Part shown: positions 38,867 through 50,578 of the stretch, piece by piece
Position numbering within the stretch: the stretch's first letter is position 1
Layout of the letters: each line of letters starts with the position of its first letter
From: Diploscapter coronatus
Taxonomy: Eukaryota; Nematoda; Chromadorea; Rhabditida; Rhabditidae
Reading direction: 5' to 3'
Length of the DNA stretch: 64,000 bases
Assembly (NCBI GenBank): GCA_964036155.1
Contig: OZ038422.1
Location: forward strand, 73,369,201-73,433,200
Notes under the pieces: generated by a model
Databases searched by the model: none
Told to the model about the DNA's origin: nothing
What the model saw: only the letters and a program-made list of their open reading frames with translations
Made by a program: the position numbers and the translations under genes

Positions 38867-41075
38867 TTAACTCTTGTAGCTTCGTTTAAAATTGGGTTGG
38901 TTTCCGGATGACCTTATCGGATAGCACAAATTGCCTTGTCCACAATCGAACCCGTCCGGGCATTCGTTGTTTACACAATGCTGTAAATAACGAGTTCTTT
39001 GATGATTTTTCCGCTTAAGTTTTTATTTAGACAATGTGGGTACTTTTGCACTCAAAATACAGTAGTATTTTTAGCGAATGAACATCGACTAAATAGACGA
39101 ATTGACCACCCCCACTAAAGTCGAGTTAAAGAATGTCACGAATGTGGTTGTTTTGAATGAAAATTGATCTATGTTGCATAGTAATTCGTAAACATTTTAT
39201 ATTGATTTTTAACTAAGCCGCAAGCTCCGCGCATAAAACATCTTTACTCAAATGATGTCAATCAGATTTCTGAAATATATGCTCGTATTTAGAAAAATCT
39301 ATGTTTCATAAAAACTCGTAAATTTTGTAATGATAAAAATGACATTGCTCCGTTTGTTTGTATATAGCAGCTTATAAAATAGCATAATAAAATATCACCT
39401 CCAGCTTTAAATCCTTAGAAACATTCGCCGGGCAGCAATATCCCGCCACACCGCACTCATATCCAGCGCTACACTGATCACTCCTTTGACATATGCCAGA
39501 ACTCGCTCCAACGGCGCAACGGCAGCAAATGTTACCTAGAATTAAATTCTATGATAATCATGCCGTACTTTGCAAACTCATTAAGTTTCGTAAAATGCGG
39601 CGCGGTTTAAGAATATTACCTGCAACGCAGACGTGCCCATGTGGACAAGCGTTGAGTTCGCAACGACCGCCAGAAGGCTCTCCACCGGAGCACATTATTA
39701 CTGAAATAAAAGGTAAGCGTTAGTATTAAATTTTTAATTTAATTTAACGTTACTCAACATCGTGCACACTTATTCATCATGCAATATTAACGAGCGTATC
39801 CTTTAATATATTGAATAAGTTTATTAACCAGCTTGAGTTATATATGACAAGTGAATGTGAAAGCACACGTTAAGTAAGTAAGTAGCAGAAATGTTTTCGA
39901 ACAACTTGATTAACGATAAGTACAATTAAAACTAGAATTAAATATAAGTTAGTGAGATAACACACATTGCCAGTTCAAAACATCTCTGATAAATGAGTGA
40001 AGTGGGTGATATGATATAATCATTTCCTAAGTTCCTTGTCAAATATAAGGAAATTTAGGAAACAATTATAATCACTATAACGTCTTACCGCCATTAACCA
40101 CGGTGTTTCCTGGGTAAGAGCCAAAACTCACAGCGGGATTGATGGTTTGCTAAAGTATTATAGTTTAAATAGCTCGTTGCAATTTAAATATATACCACAT
40201 TAGTTCCGTAAGGATTATAGTAAGGCAGGGCATTATTATTATTTCCGTAGGAATTATAATAAGGCAGGACGTTATTATTGTTGTTGTAGTATGGATTGTA
40301 GAATCCGTTATTGTTACCGCAGCATGAGTTGTAACAAGGATTGGAGTTATAGCTAAAATATTAATTTTAAAAAAGCACTAAATGATATTTAAATAAAAAA
40401 ATATACGTGTATCCTCCATTGCAGTTGAAATTATTGCATTGATTATTGCAGTTTCTAAAATTAAATAATTTAAAAAGCTATGTTTTAAATAAAACACCCG
40501 TTATTGAAGACGTTGTTAGGAATATTGACGTAATAAACCGGATTTCCTACGTAGCTATTCACATTGTAGCCGCAATTGTCTAGGATAATTAAGATGAGTA
40601 ATGCAATTAAAAGGTAATTACTTCCGCAGTTGTTGGAATTATAGCACCCACTTCCGTAGCAGCCATTGTTATAGTTGTTGTAGCAGGCTGGAAAATGAAA
40701 TATGGTTCAAGAAAATTGAAAATTAGAACAAAAAAAATTCTGAAAACTAATAATTCATTCCTTGGTACGCGATAATACCAGAAAAGTAATTCATAAACCA
40801 GTTTACAATATGATTTGAAGATAATGAAGATATTTGAAATTTGATATCAAGGTTGGAATGAAAATTCGTGCTGTTAACTAATTAAGAATAAATGTAAAAT
40901 GCTCACGAGCTGTCGAGTAGTACGAATTGGATCCCGTTCCGCAGTTATAGTAAACCGACATCCGTTTGCCTCTGACCAACTTCTTCCCATCAATCGAGGT
41001 GATTTTTCCGGAGGTAAAACCAGAGAAGACCAAGATTAAACACAGCATCGACACCATTGCAGATATCCGATCCAT
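38867..41075 (-). CDS. secreted cysteine-rich protein 2 with Asn/Tyr repeats
   Basis: Predicted 304 residues in nine exons: 40907-41075, 40622-40687, 40498-40579, 40407-40454, 40196-40352, 40089-40149, 39620-39700, 39399-39535 and 38867-38980 (915 nt, phases fit). A signal peptide (about 1-23) is followed by a dibasic GKR and VYYNCGTGSNSYYSTA, matching the start of cysteine-rich protein 1. The middle is a low-complexity Asn/Tyr/Gly/Cys region, including a tandem unit NNNN-x-LPYYN-x-YG. The C-terminal third has the paired-cysteine units seen in the neighbour: NICCRCAVGASSGICQ...CSAGYECGVAGYCCP and CVNNECPDGFDCGQGNLC. It is probably secreted to a surface or matrix. Exact function is unknown. 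Confidence 0.85.
40200..40280 (-). repeat. in-frame 39-base tandem repeat
   Basis: Two adjacent copies of a 39-base unit encode NNNNxLPYYNxYG, with an incomplete third copy upstream (YNPYYNNNNN). The unit keeps the reading frame. Confidence 0.65.
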
Positions 41076-42852
41076 CTAAAGTGAAAAGTATGCCGCACTT
41101 TGCAAAAAGTCAACTTTCTACAAAGGTGCCACACGAAAATTCTCCGTTTGCTGAACGTCCGACAAAAAGGCTTTTATAGCCCGGAAAATACGCGCGCTGC
41201 GTCATGGATGCCCATCGCAACGAAAAAGAACTTGAAAAGAGGCGTGGTCAGAGCCAAACACGTCTGGAATACAAAGAAATGATATGATAAAGGGAATTTC
41301 CCTTTCCCTCACATATTCATACACTATCTTCATAGAAGAGAATTTCTCAAATATTCCGAAACTGGAACGTAGCCAGTGAAAAGACAGTATGATTCATGTC
41401 ATCGAAGAGAGAAGCGAGTAAAAGGAACTCGGTTGAATGATGAATAAGCTTTATTTAACATATGTCCGATATAACAAAAAGTAACGAAAAATTGTCGGAA
41501 TATGTTTCGAATTAAAGAAAATAAATAACGATTCATAAGTTTATATTATTTCGACTTTTTCGTAAGCCATTGAAATTTTACTATTTCCATTCTTGATCGC
41601 TCCGCTGTAATTGAATAATTTATCTATATAAATTTTAATAGAATAGGTATTTTATTTTCTCTAAAGACTATGATATCTTGGCCCTACCATCTTCACGTGA
41701 TAAAATTGACGTTTTACGTCGATTTTTTATCTCGTTTTTCAAGAACTTACGCTGGTCAGCACTTGAAGCTTGGGATTAAAAATACAATGGCAGTTGAATG
41801 CTCAGAGAAAATCTAGAGATTATTTGAGCTTGAGGGGAAAACATAGAGAGGAAAATAGTGTGGAATATTAAGAGGAAGAAATAGTGTGAGAAAATTGCAT
41901 CACTTATCAAACAAATCGTCACCCTGCGTGATTTCTGCAATGCGTAAAAAATTTCTGAAAAAGTCGAATTTTAACACGAATATTTTATTCAAAGTGATCT
42001 AATAAAATGAACTTTTTAACACGTAAATTATTATGAATTAACTGCACAATACTATAAATATTATAATTCACTGGGAAAAATGTTGTCTTTCAAAAAATAA
42101 GATTAAAATGGTGAAGTCTAGTAATCTTCGAACTCGTTTAGAACGACTTCTTCTCTCATCTAGAATTAAAAATTTTAGTTTAAATAGCTTTAATAAAGCG
42201 AAACCGAATACATATGCGACATAAATTAGTATTATTATATCAATTATCTATACAAGCAATTGTCAACAAATTAATTAAGCGACAATTAATTAAATACCAA
42301 CAAAGCATATAGCGATTGAACTTACAAACACCCCTTCTACCTTCTAAATTTTCAAAACACCATTTTTAACTATATTTAGGGGCCGCAAACTTCACCCCAT
42401 TGTATTTTTCGCTTTTGTTAAAAGGGCGATCATTAAAGGCTCAAAAAAATGGGTATCAAGTACTTTTCAAAATGGATCGACACGAAAAAGTACCATCAGG
42501 TTCGATGAACCATTCGGAGAAATGAACTTTGGCCAAAAAATTATGAGGAAGTGCGCGTCCACTTGTGCTCGCGGTGATTTTATGAGCCGAAAAGTGTTAA
42601 TTTCGTTGATCCGTCTAGGTAAATTCTTTCGGTCTAGAATGATTTTTATTTTATTTTTCTTCAAGAATATTTTTAATCGCATTGAGCTTGATCAGTTGGA
42701 GAAGAAAATTGGTAAAAGTATGATTTTTGCAAAACCATTTGCGGTCCCTAACTATATTGCATTCTTCATTTCAAAGCATCTAGAAGTAAGTGCACACAAA
42801 AGTGGCGTGGCTTGCAGAATTCAACGCCCATTTTGCAAACCCAAGGCATGGT
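41076..42852. other. intergenic, between cysteine-rich gene 2 and acyl-CoA synthetase
   Basis: Includes the promoter of cysteine-rich gene 2 and two cores of the dispersed repeat at 41851 and 41878. A 114-codon frame at 42522-42866 (+) is not supported as a gene. No other feature seen. Confidence 0.4.
41172..41178 (-). promoter_or_regulatory. TATA box of cysteine-rich gene 2
   Basis: TATAAAA on the minus strand (within GGGCTATAAAAGCC), about 97 bases upstream of the ATG at 41075. Confidence 0.6.
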
Positions 42853-45800
42853 CTACAGCTCATTAAAGTGAGAGACTACTTGTTGTAGGCCAAGCTCGAT
42901 TTTGGACATTTCCCTCAGCTCGAACTTCTTGACTTTGCCTGTGACGGTCATTGGGAACTGGTGTTCCTTCTTGAATAGAATGTAACGCGGGATCTTGAAG
43001 TGAGCGATCTGAAATTTCAAAATCACTAAGGTTTGTTTCAAATTATTGTATATGATATTTTAAAGTTTAAATTTATAATGCATTGACGTGTGCTAGTCGA
43101 TTTATTCACATCATTTAACCAATTTTTATTCCAAGTTAGTTTCAAAAAATCTAGCATCCAGAGATTGGAATTAATTTATAGTAGCTTTCTTGCTTTAAAA
43201 TACTATAAAAATGGGAAAAAATCCAGGTAGGTTTATTTCTTTCCATTTTTTCAATGATATCGTTTATTCTCTAGCTGGTCGATGGACTTGCCTTTCCCTT
43301 GCACCACTCCTTTATTTCCTCTTCGGTCGTTTGTTCGGCCTGAGGCTTGAGCCGTACCCACGCGCACACCGCCTCGCCGAAACGCTCGTCCGGAACGCCG
43401 ACGATCTGAAAAAATTAGATTTATTTTTCATTAACTTTTTAAAGAAAAAAGTACGCTTCAAATTTTCTTATGCCTAGTACACTATAACATCTTGTATTAT
43501 CAATTGGAATTGATTAGTTTAAATTACGAAAAATATCCGAACATTTCTAAGACCATATCATGTTTTGGAAATTCATCAGATATCACGTTCTCTCTAAATA
43601 ACTGTAATAATGTCGAAGCAACACTACCTAAATTAAACTAATAAAATCACAACTCACATGCACATCGGCCAACTTGTGGTGTTTGAGCAGGAAGTGCTCG
43701 ACTTCAGTCGGGTAGATGTTCTCCCCGCCCCGAACGATCATGTCCTTCGATCGGCCCACGATCGAAATTGTGCCATTCTCGTGCATTACGGCGATGTCGC
43801 TGAAATCGAAAATATTTGGAAGATCAGCTATTTTTTGTTAAATTTATTCTCAATGCGTTCACTACGGATGAGCTAGTTTTCTAAAGACTTTGAAATAGTC
43901 CTCAATTTATTCGGAACTTAGCAAGCTGATTAAGAATTCATTCATGATAGCAATGCATTCATATTCACTAATATTTTCTCAAAACTTTGACAAGATTCTA
44001 AAAATTTGAGGCATTTCAAATTTACTCGTTTCAAAATGTCTGATTTCATGAGAAGGTAAGTAATTCACTATTGCTTTCAAAATTATGAAACCCATTTCCT
44101 ATAGAGGGGACCTGTGGCTATAAGAAATGGGTTACAGATTTTTGAAACAGTACTCACTAAGAAATTCTTAGGGAAGACTCAATTTGGCAGTGACAATGCA
44201 CTAATTTGCGCTGTACTGACAGGCCGTGAATAAACTAACCCGGTATGATACCATCGATCCTCGGTGATCTCCTTCTTGGTCTGTTCTTCTCCATTCCAAT
44301 AGCAACGCATCACGGAATAGCCCCTGACGACGACCTCGCCCTTCTCGCCTCGGGGTACCACTCGGCCTTGTTTGTCGATTACCGCGGCCTGTAAAACTAC
44401 GATCATGGCCCTTTTCTCTTATGCTAGATTTTTACACTTTCCAAGTTGCTACGAAAAAGTGACAAATTTTCTACTGGTCTGTACCAGCTAGTGCTAGGAA
44501 AAATACCTCCAAGTGATCCATGATATGGCCGACGGATTTGATTCTTTGCTCCGGTGGATCGTCCCGAATCGACATAAAACTGACTGGGGAGGTTTCGGTT
44601 GTTCCTTCAAAAAAATGACTAAACCAGGGGATTTTTGATGATGCTTACCATAACAAACCTGCATGTCGTGCATGTTCAACTCATTGACAAGCCGTCGGCA
44701 GAGGGTGATGGGACAAGGAGCACCAGCGATGAAGCCTTTAATTTTGTATTGAAATTTGGTGGTTAGATTTTGGTATGTCTTATTGAAAATTTATAGGCTT
44801 CATGAAAATGCTTGAACAAGTAACATTTATGGACTGACAGTTTTATCAGTAGCAGCTACTGCAATTATTTCATCAAAAAATATTTGACTATGCTTCAGAA
44901 AATAATGCTACAAAGGAGACGATCCTTCATATGATTCTTGCGTGCTGAGGGAGTTGTAAACTTACCTGATCGAATAGACTCGTAATTGTATTTCGGGTAT
45001 TCGGGGTGACTGAGCATATCGATGAACATTGTTGGGGTCCCGTATAAAGCGGTGCATCTGAAATGATCCATGAAATTACGACATCTTATTATGTAGACTA
45101 AAATACAGCACACTTTTAGAATATGCGTATCAATTTTCAATGATGATGAAGTATCCATATTTCTTGATATCTTGAAAAAACACATCGCCAGGTTTGAAAA
45201 ATCGTAACAGACTATTCAATCTTCCAGAAACTGAAATTTCTCACTTCTCCTCATCCACAGCCTGGAGAGCTGCAAGTGGCTCGAAGGACGGTGCCGGAAA
45301 GACGCAGGTCTGTTGGTGCGTCATCGCCGAGAGAATCCCCATCACACAGCCGAAACAATGGTACAGAGGGTTGGGGACGCAGATGATCGTGCGCTGAAAT
45401 GTTTAATATCTGATTTTAGGATTAAAGAAGATTTGACTATGATTTTAAAAATTTAGGGCGTGAAGGTGTAATCCTACAGTAGTGGCGACAACCTAATGAC
45501 CTTTATGAAGAATAAAAATTTGACTTTCTTCATCAAAGAAATTCGGTAAGTTACATTAAATTCTATCAACAAAATGATGAAATAACCATATTGCTTCCAG
45601 TGAACTACGACTATAAGATCAATAAAATATACTATCAAAAATACCTGCTCATGGTATCCCGCTCTGATTCCGACGAAATATCCGTTATTCAGCACATTGT
45701 TGTGAGTCAGTGTAGCGCCTTTCGGCTGCCCAGTTGTACCCTGAATTAATTACTCCAACTAAAAACAATTACCCCAATTAAGTCAGTTAATTACACTGGT

Positions 45801-47018
45801 ATACTGGATGTTCACTGGGTCATCAGGCTGAATGTAGCGTTCGGTGTTTGATAACTTAGTCCGATCCTCGTCTGTACCCATCTTTATTACATCCGAGTAC
45901 TTGTACGCACCTCTAAATTTCAAATTTACCCTTGAAAAAACCGCTTTTATTTTCAAGAGCCCTAAATGACGTATTCACTAGTCTAGCAATCATCCTGAGT
46001 CCTACTCAAAATGGATAATTAAATTTAGACAAGTATTTTGCAGGGTACACCTTTGTTGGAAAGGATTTGAAAAAAATTGGTGTATGAAAAAATGGACGGA
46101 ACTAAAAAATAGTCTTGCAAAAAAGAGCTCACGGGTATGCATTATCCTCCGGGTCGAACATAATCAGATGCCGGAAATTCGGAAGGAATGCAGTCGAATA
46201 GTCGCCCTTCCCAACTGGTTTCGAGCTGATTTCCGGGATAATATCCTGGAAATACCTTATTTTTTAAGATTTTCATCAATTTAGCACCTTCAAACTCTGG
46301 TAGTAGTTAGATTTTTTGAATCCGGGAGGACAGATTATGACTTTGATGCCGACTTTCTCCAAGGCGTACATAAGCTCTTCGGACTGGTAGCTCGGGTTGA
46401 TATTGACCTGAAAAGTCAAATAATTCTGAAAACTAGCGTTATCTGAAAGGTCGCCCACATTTTATACGAAATAATTAGGAAAAAAATTCTTAAAAGTGGC
46501 TAGCTTTACCAAAATCATTCCTCCTAAGGCCGTGGCGAATTGAGTCACGATCCACTCATAGGTATTCGGACCCCAAATCCCGACTCGATCACCCTTTTCG
46601 ACCCCGAGGTGAATCAAACCTGTTGCGAGTCTTTCGGCCTAAAATCTTGATTGTTTTTTTCAATCTTAATGCTGTACTCGAGGTCTCTTTGTATTGGAAT
46701 TTTCATTATTTCGTTCTCACAACGGAATTTTTAATCAGATTTAATTTTGTAACTTCAGATCTTACATCCTTCAACACTTGAAGATAGGTCTTCCTGATAT
46801 TGTCCCTCTTAAATATCACGAATTCTCGGTCTGGGACCTGAAATATTTTAGTCGTGATTAAGGATAGGTCAAAAAACAAACCTGATCTACGGCACTCCGG
46901 AATCGTTCGCCGATAGTTTCGAACAAGAGAGGGGTGAGGGACAGGCCTTGTGTGTAACTTTTCCGAGACGGAGCCACCAACGCGCATCGTGCCGCCTCCT
47001 CAAGAGATATGGGCTCTT
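42853..47018 (-). CDS. acyl-CoA synthetase, ACSF2-like (5' end not resolved)
   Basis: AMP-forming enzyme that activates fatty acids to acyl-CoA. Fifteen exons give 589 residues in phase: 46882-47018, 46766-46837, 46510-46638, 46288-46407, 46133-46245, 45795-45912, 45645-45740, 45245-45393, 44966-45057, 44649-44735, 44507-44604, 44240-44388, 43658-43799, 43292-43405 and 42853-43008. Motifs are the AMP-binding [69 protein letters not shown] and the catalytic lysine region [12 protein letters not shown]. The opening exon starts inside a codon, so a short first exon, probably carrying a mitochondrial targeting peptide, lies upstream; 47377-47402 is a weak candidate. The last intron begins GC (AAAG|GCAAGT). 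Medium-chain preference is inferred from the ACSF2-like sequence. Confidence 0.92.
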
Positions 47019-47874
47019 CTAAAATTTAGGACACCTGCTATTTTTAGGACTACTGTATTTTCTCTCGTTTATTTTATTTTTTGGCATAATCTGGGTATTT
47101 TTCATGATTTTTGAATAAAAATTTCACCAAATTTGGGTAATTTTTCCGCGTTTATGAATAAAATAAGGGTTATTTGAGCAGTTATGAGAACTCGCGAAAC
47201 ACAGATAAATCTCCTAATCTTATGATTTTTTATTTTTTATTTGTTAAGTCTTTTCAAAAAATGAGGTATCTGATGAAAGGGGTGGAGGTTAATTTTCGAA
47301 TTTCCTGGTTGAAGATTGAGAGGTGTGAGAAATGCTTGTAATTGAACAACGGGAAATTGGGAAAATTACCAGCGAAAATTGAGACGCCTTGAAATCTGCA
47401 AGAATTTTGCGTCAAAGGTTTGATCGTAAGGACTTTTCTCTTTATGGAATTTTCTAATTTTAAATTGTATAATTTTTGCAGAAAAATTCTGATCAGATAA
47501 AATTTCGGCTTAGAGGTGAGAAATTGTTGGAACGAAACTGATAACTAATCCTTCCAAATTTTCAATCATAATTTTTCTTACAAAAATGTTATGAATCATA
47601 CCTATCACCTCAAACATTTCTCTATCAACGAATATCAGAATATTAGAGATCAGACTAAATCCGGATTTGGTATATCCTCGATTCTAGACAAATGAGATCT
47701 GAGAGTCCGCCCAAAATTGGGTAAATCTGCGTAGGCGGAGCTTGTGAAAGATATCTCTCGGAAAATTAGAGAGGGAAATGATAAAATGAGGGAAGCATTG
47801 AATTGAAAGAATATTATAGAAGGAGAAATGAAGAAATAGTAAGGGAAAATGGGAGAAAAAGACGCAGAAAGTGG

Positions 47875-47891
47875 GAAATAGTATGGGAAAA
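47875..47891 (-). repeat. dispersed purine-rich repeat, representative copy
   Basis: Core GAAATAGTATGGGAAAA inside about 150 bases of A/G-rich DNA. Other cores, with the plus-strand form ACTATTTC or its complement: 4191, 15650, 16785, 16829, 17039, 26321, 26469, 26555, 36830, 41851, 41878, 47834 and 62852. All are outside exons. The shared core in both orientations points to an interspersed family, not simple low complexity. Confidence 0.5.
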
Positions 47892-49905
47892 GGTAGAGAT
47901 TTTCTCTGGAAAATGAAGGATTTGGGAAAATGAGATTGTGGAAAAATTAGGAAAAACAAAGTAACGTGAAATTAGATAAGTTACGCTCCAAAGAGTAAAG
48001 AAGATACGTGGATCTGAGGTTAGGAAAAAGGAAAATTGAAAAGAGCTATTTAAAGTTTTAGATTAGTATGATAAAGTAGCAATGAACAAGCCTCAAGAAT
48101 TATCCATTCTAATAGATGTACAACATTCTCGAATAAAATTGAAACATAGATCAAAGAATGTTGAATTTGGAATAGAAGATTGAAAAACATCAAAAGGAAC
48201 TTGAATTTGCAATTAGAAACCTCAGTTCGGTGCTAAATTCGAGAGTAATTATTTCAGGAAAAGCATGAAGCAAATCCGAACATCGAAGTGGAAGACCGTG
48301 ATATTAAAATTATCATGAAAATAATGAACTACTCTAGTAAAAATCACACCATATTAACATTGGAACACAAATTAGAAAGTGAAATTATCCTAAAGCTTCG
48401 AGGAGTGATATTCCAATTACCTTCAGGGTTGTCGGCAAAGAACTCGCTGACAAATTTGTATAAATATTCTCATCACATGATAAAGCATGGAAGAATCAAA
48501 AGTGGTTATAATATTGCGCATGTTATATTTGATAAGGACTTAACTCGGCCGACAACTTTGATTATCTTAACTTTCCAAGTAATCATCCTAAACAAAGCTT
48601 ATTCCAAAATTCTAGGATTTGAAATATTAGAAGACGCAACAAGTTTGCGTATTACACAAAAACACAGCATCGAATATATTTTCCATGCTTAGAAAATGAA
48701 AATCCAACCGCGATATGTTGAGATGATAGGCAATCTTTTCAGGCCCAGAAAAATCCCTTTTCTTATGTTTCTATCATTTTGTTCTGCGGAAATTCAAAAT
48801 ATCGCAACGTAACGTCGAATGTTTCGAATGAATTTCATTGAAATCTAGAACAATGATATTTGAAGAAAAAATTGTGAAGATCAGCTTTTATAACGGAAAT
48901 AACTTACCTGTCAACATCTTATAGTAATTTAATAGAGCTTAGAAAATTGAATATATCTAGATCAGGTAGAAGGTTTATGGAGATCTGAAAATATTTTGAC
49001 AAGGTTTCAAAGGTTTTCTTGGTTTATATAGTTTTTTAAAGTATAACTTAAAGCTATGTAGCTGTATTAAAAATAAGGTTTCAAAGAACACCCAATTTTG
49101 CAGGTTTACTATTAACAGACATGATATGACATGATTTCTGTAGCGTTTCAATTTTCACCACTGATAGCAAGTGATAATCTTATCTAATGAGGAAGAAGTG
49201 GGGCGATTTTTGTACCGACAAAACAGCGTGAGCTGATTTTTATTAAACATCACTGATAAGTGAAAAAATTGCCAATGATAATACCAAAGAGCATGGAACA
49301 TTTTGAATTTTGAACGATGTTATTAATTAAAGTACGAAATAAATCTTCTTTTTGCCAAATTATGCAAGCAGGAAATTACGTTTGCAATGTCAAGGCCATA
49401 AAAAGTGAAGTTTAACAAATAGCGCTTGAATATACGAAATTAGAAGGCGAAAGATCGGTATATCGTAGATTATGAGTAATCGGAAGAAAGCGAGTTATAT
49501 TGGTCGTTCTTATAATAATTATCACGATCCATCTAGATCATGCTAAGAAAATGATATATTTGAGTGATGCAATAGATCGGTCGTTGATTAAAATATGCTA
49601 TTACTTCTACCCTTCAATGAATATTTTTCGCACGAAGATATCTCTAGATTCGAAAACTTGTGCAACTTATCATCACTCAGGCACTTCTTGATAAAATCGA
49701 GAAAGGAACATTTTTCAAGGTCAATTTTAAAACTCGAACAATTTTGAAGCTTGTTCTAAACAGATTTGAAATTCTATCAATTTTCTATGAGCTTTTGCTC
49801 AGAAATATCTTTTACCAATATCTAAAAAGAAACTGATATCCCTATAAATATGAAAACCAACCTGAATCAATATGACTATGAATTGAATAAGACTAAACTT
49901 TCGCC

Positions 49906-49985
49906 CGGATGGCGTAGTCGCGCAAGTGTGAAGGCTGTTTAGCGACTGGGGCACCGAGGGACAGGGCCGCGCGCCAATCTAAAGG
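49906..49985. other. GC-rich island of unknown nature
   Basis: About 80 bases, far richer in G and C than the surrounding DNA, with a box-A-like GGATGGCGTAGTCGCGCAAG at its left end and GGGCCGCGCGCC at its right end. There is no matching box B and no open frame with splice sites. It could be a fossil of a tRNA-derived or other transposed element. Confidence 0.3.
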
Positions 49986-50578
49986 GAAGACCCAACGAGC
50001 CTGGTCAGAATACGATAAACATCTCATTGTATCGTGTGTAGCGTAAGAGAAATAGGAACGATGGGGTTGAGGACAGAAATATAGGAAGAGAGAACCAGAT
50101 AGACATCTTTTTCTACGTGCTAAAAGAAATACTTGAATTCCCTCTTGCGTAGAGGCGGTTTTGCTGAAAAAATAATACGGATGGGTGGGCTGAAAAATAA
50201 GACAAACTTGTCGTCACTTGTAAGAATGAAATTACTTGGATAGCGTTTAATTTGAACTCATGCAATACAAAATATGGCTTATTATTCTTCTGATCCGTTG
50301 AAAAATTATAAAACATACCAAATCACAGGCTAATTTATTTCAGGAAATATTGAATAACGTAACAATTGGGACATATTTGTACTGAGCCTTCAAAAATATG
50401 TTGCAGGTTTCGGCTTTTCCAAGACTAACCAAGAACTAGCATCTTACGATTATACGATCCTATAAGATAATTATCAACCTATCAATCTACCAGTCAATAA
50501 CGTCATCGGTATTGAGATAATTGGCTAATTATGTCAGTTCGTCGACTGATTATTCTAACTACGATAATTAAGTGATAA

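Larger units (their letters stand above)
47019..50578. other. 3.5 kb region without a supported gene
   Basis: Upstream of the acyl-CoA synthetase. It carries two dispersed-repeat cores (about 47834 and 47875), an unrecognised open stretch at 48258-48692, and a GC-rich island at 49906-49985. No convincing exon structure. Confidence 0.4.

Noticed and set aside
42522..42866. 114-codon frame with ATG on the plus strand
   Set aside because: Overlaps the acyl-CoA synthetase 3' end antisense, has a Phe/Ile/Lys-rich composition and no recognised family.
49906..49985. Functional tRNA gene
   Set aside because: Only a box-A-like sequence is present; no box B and no cloverleaf could be drawn.
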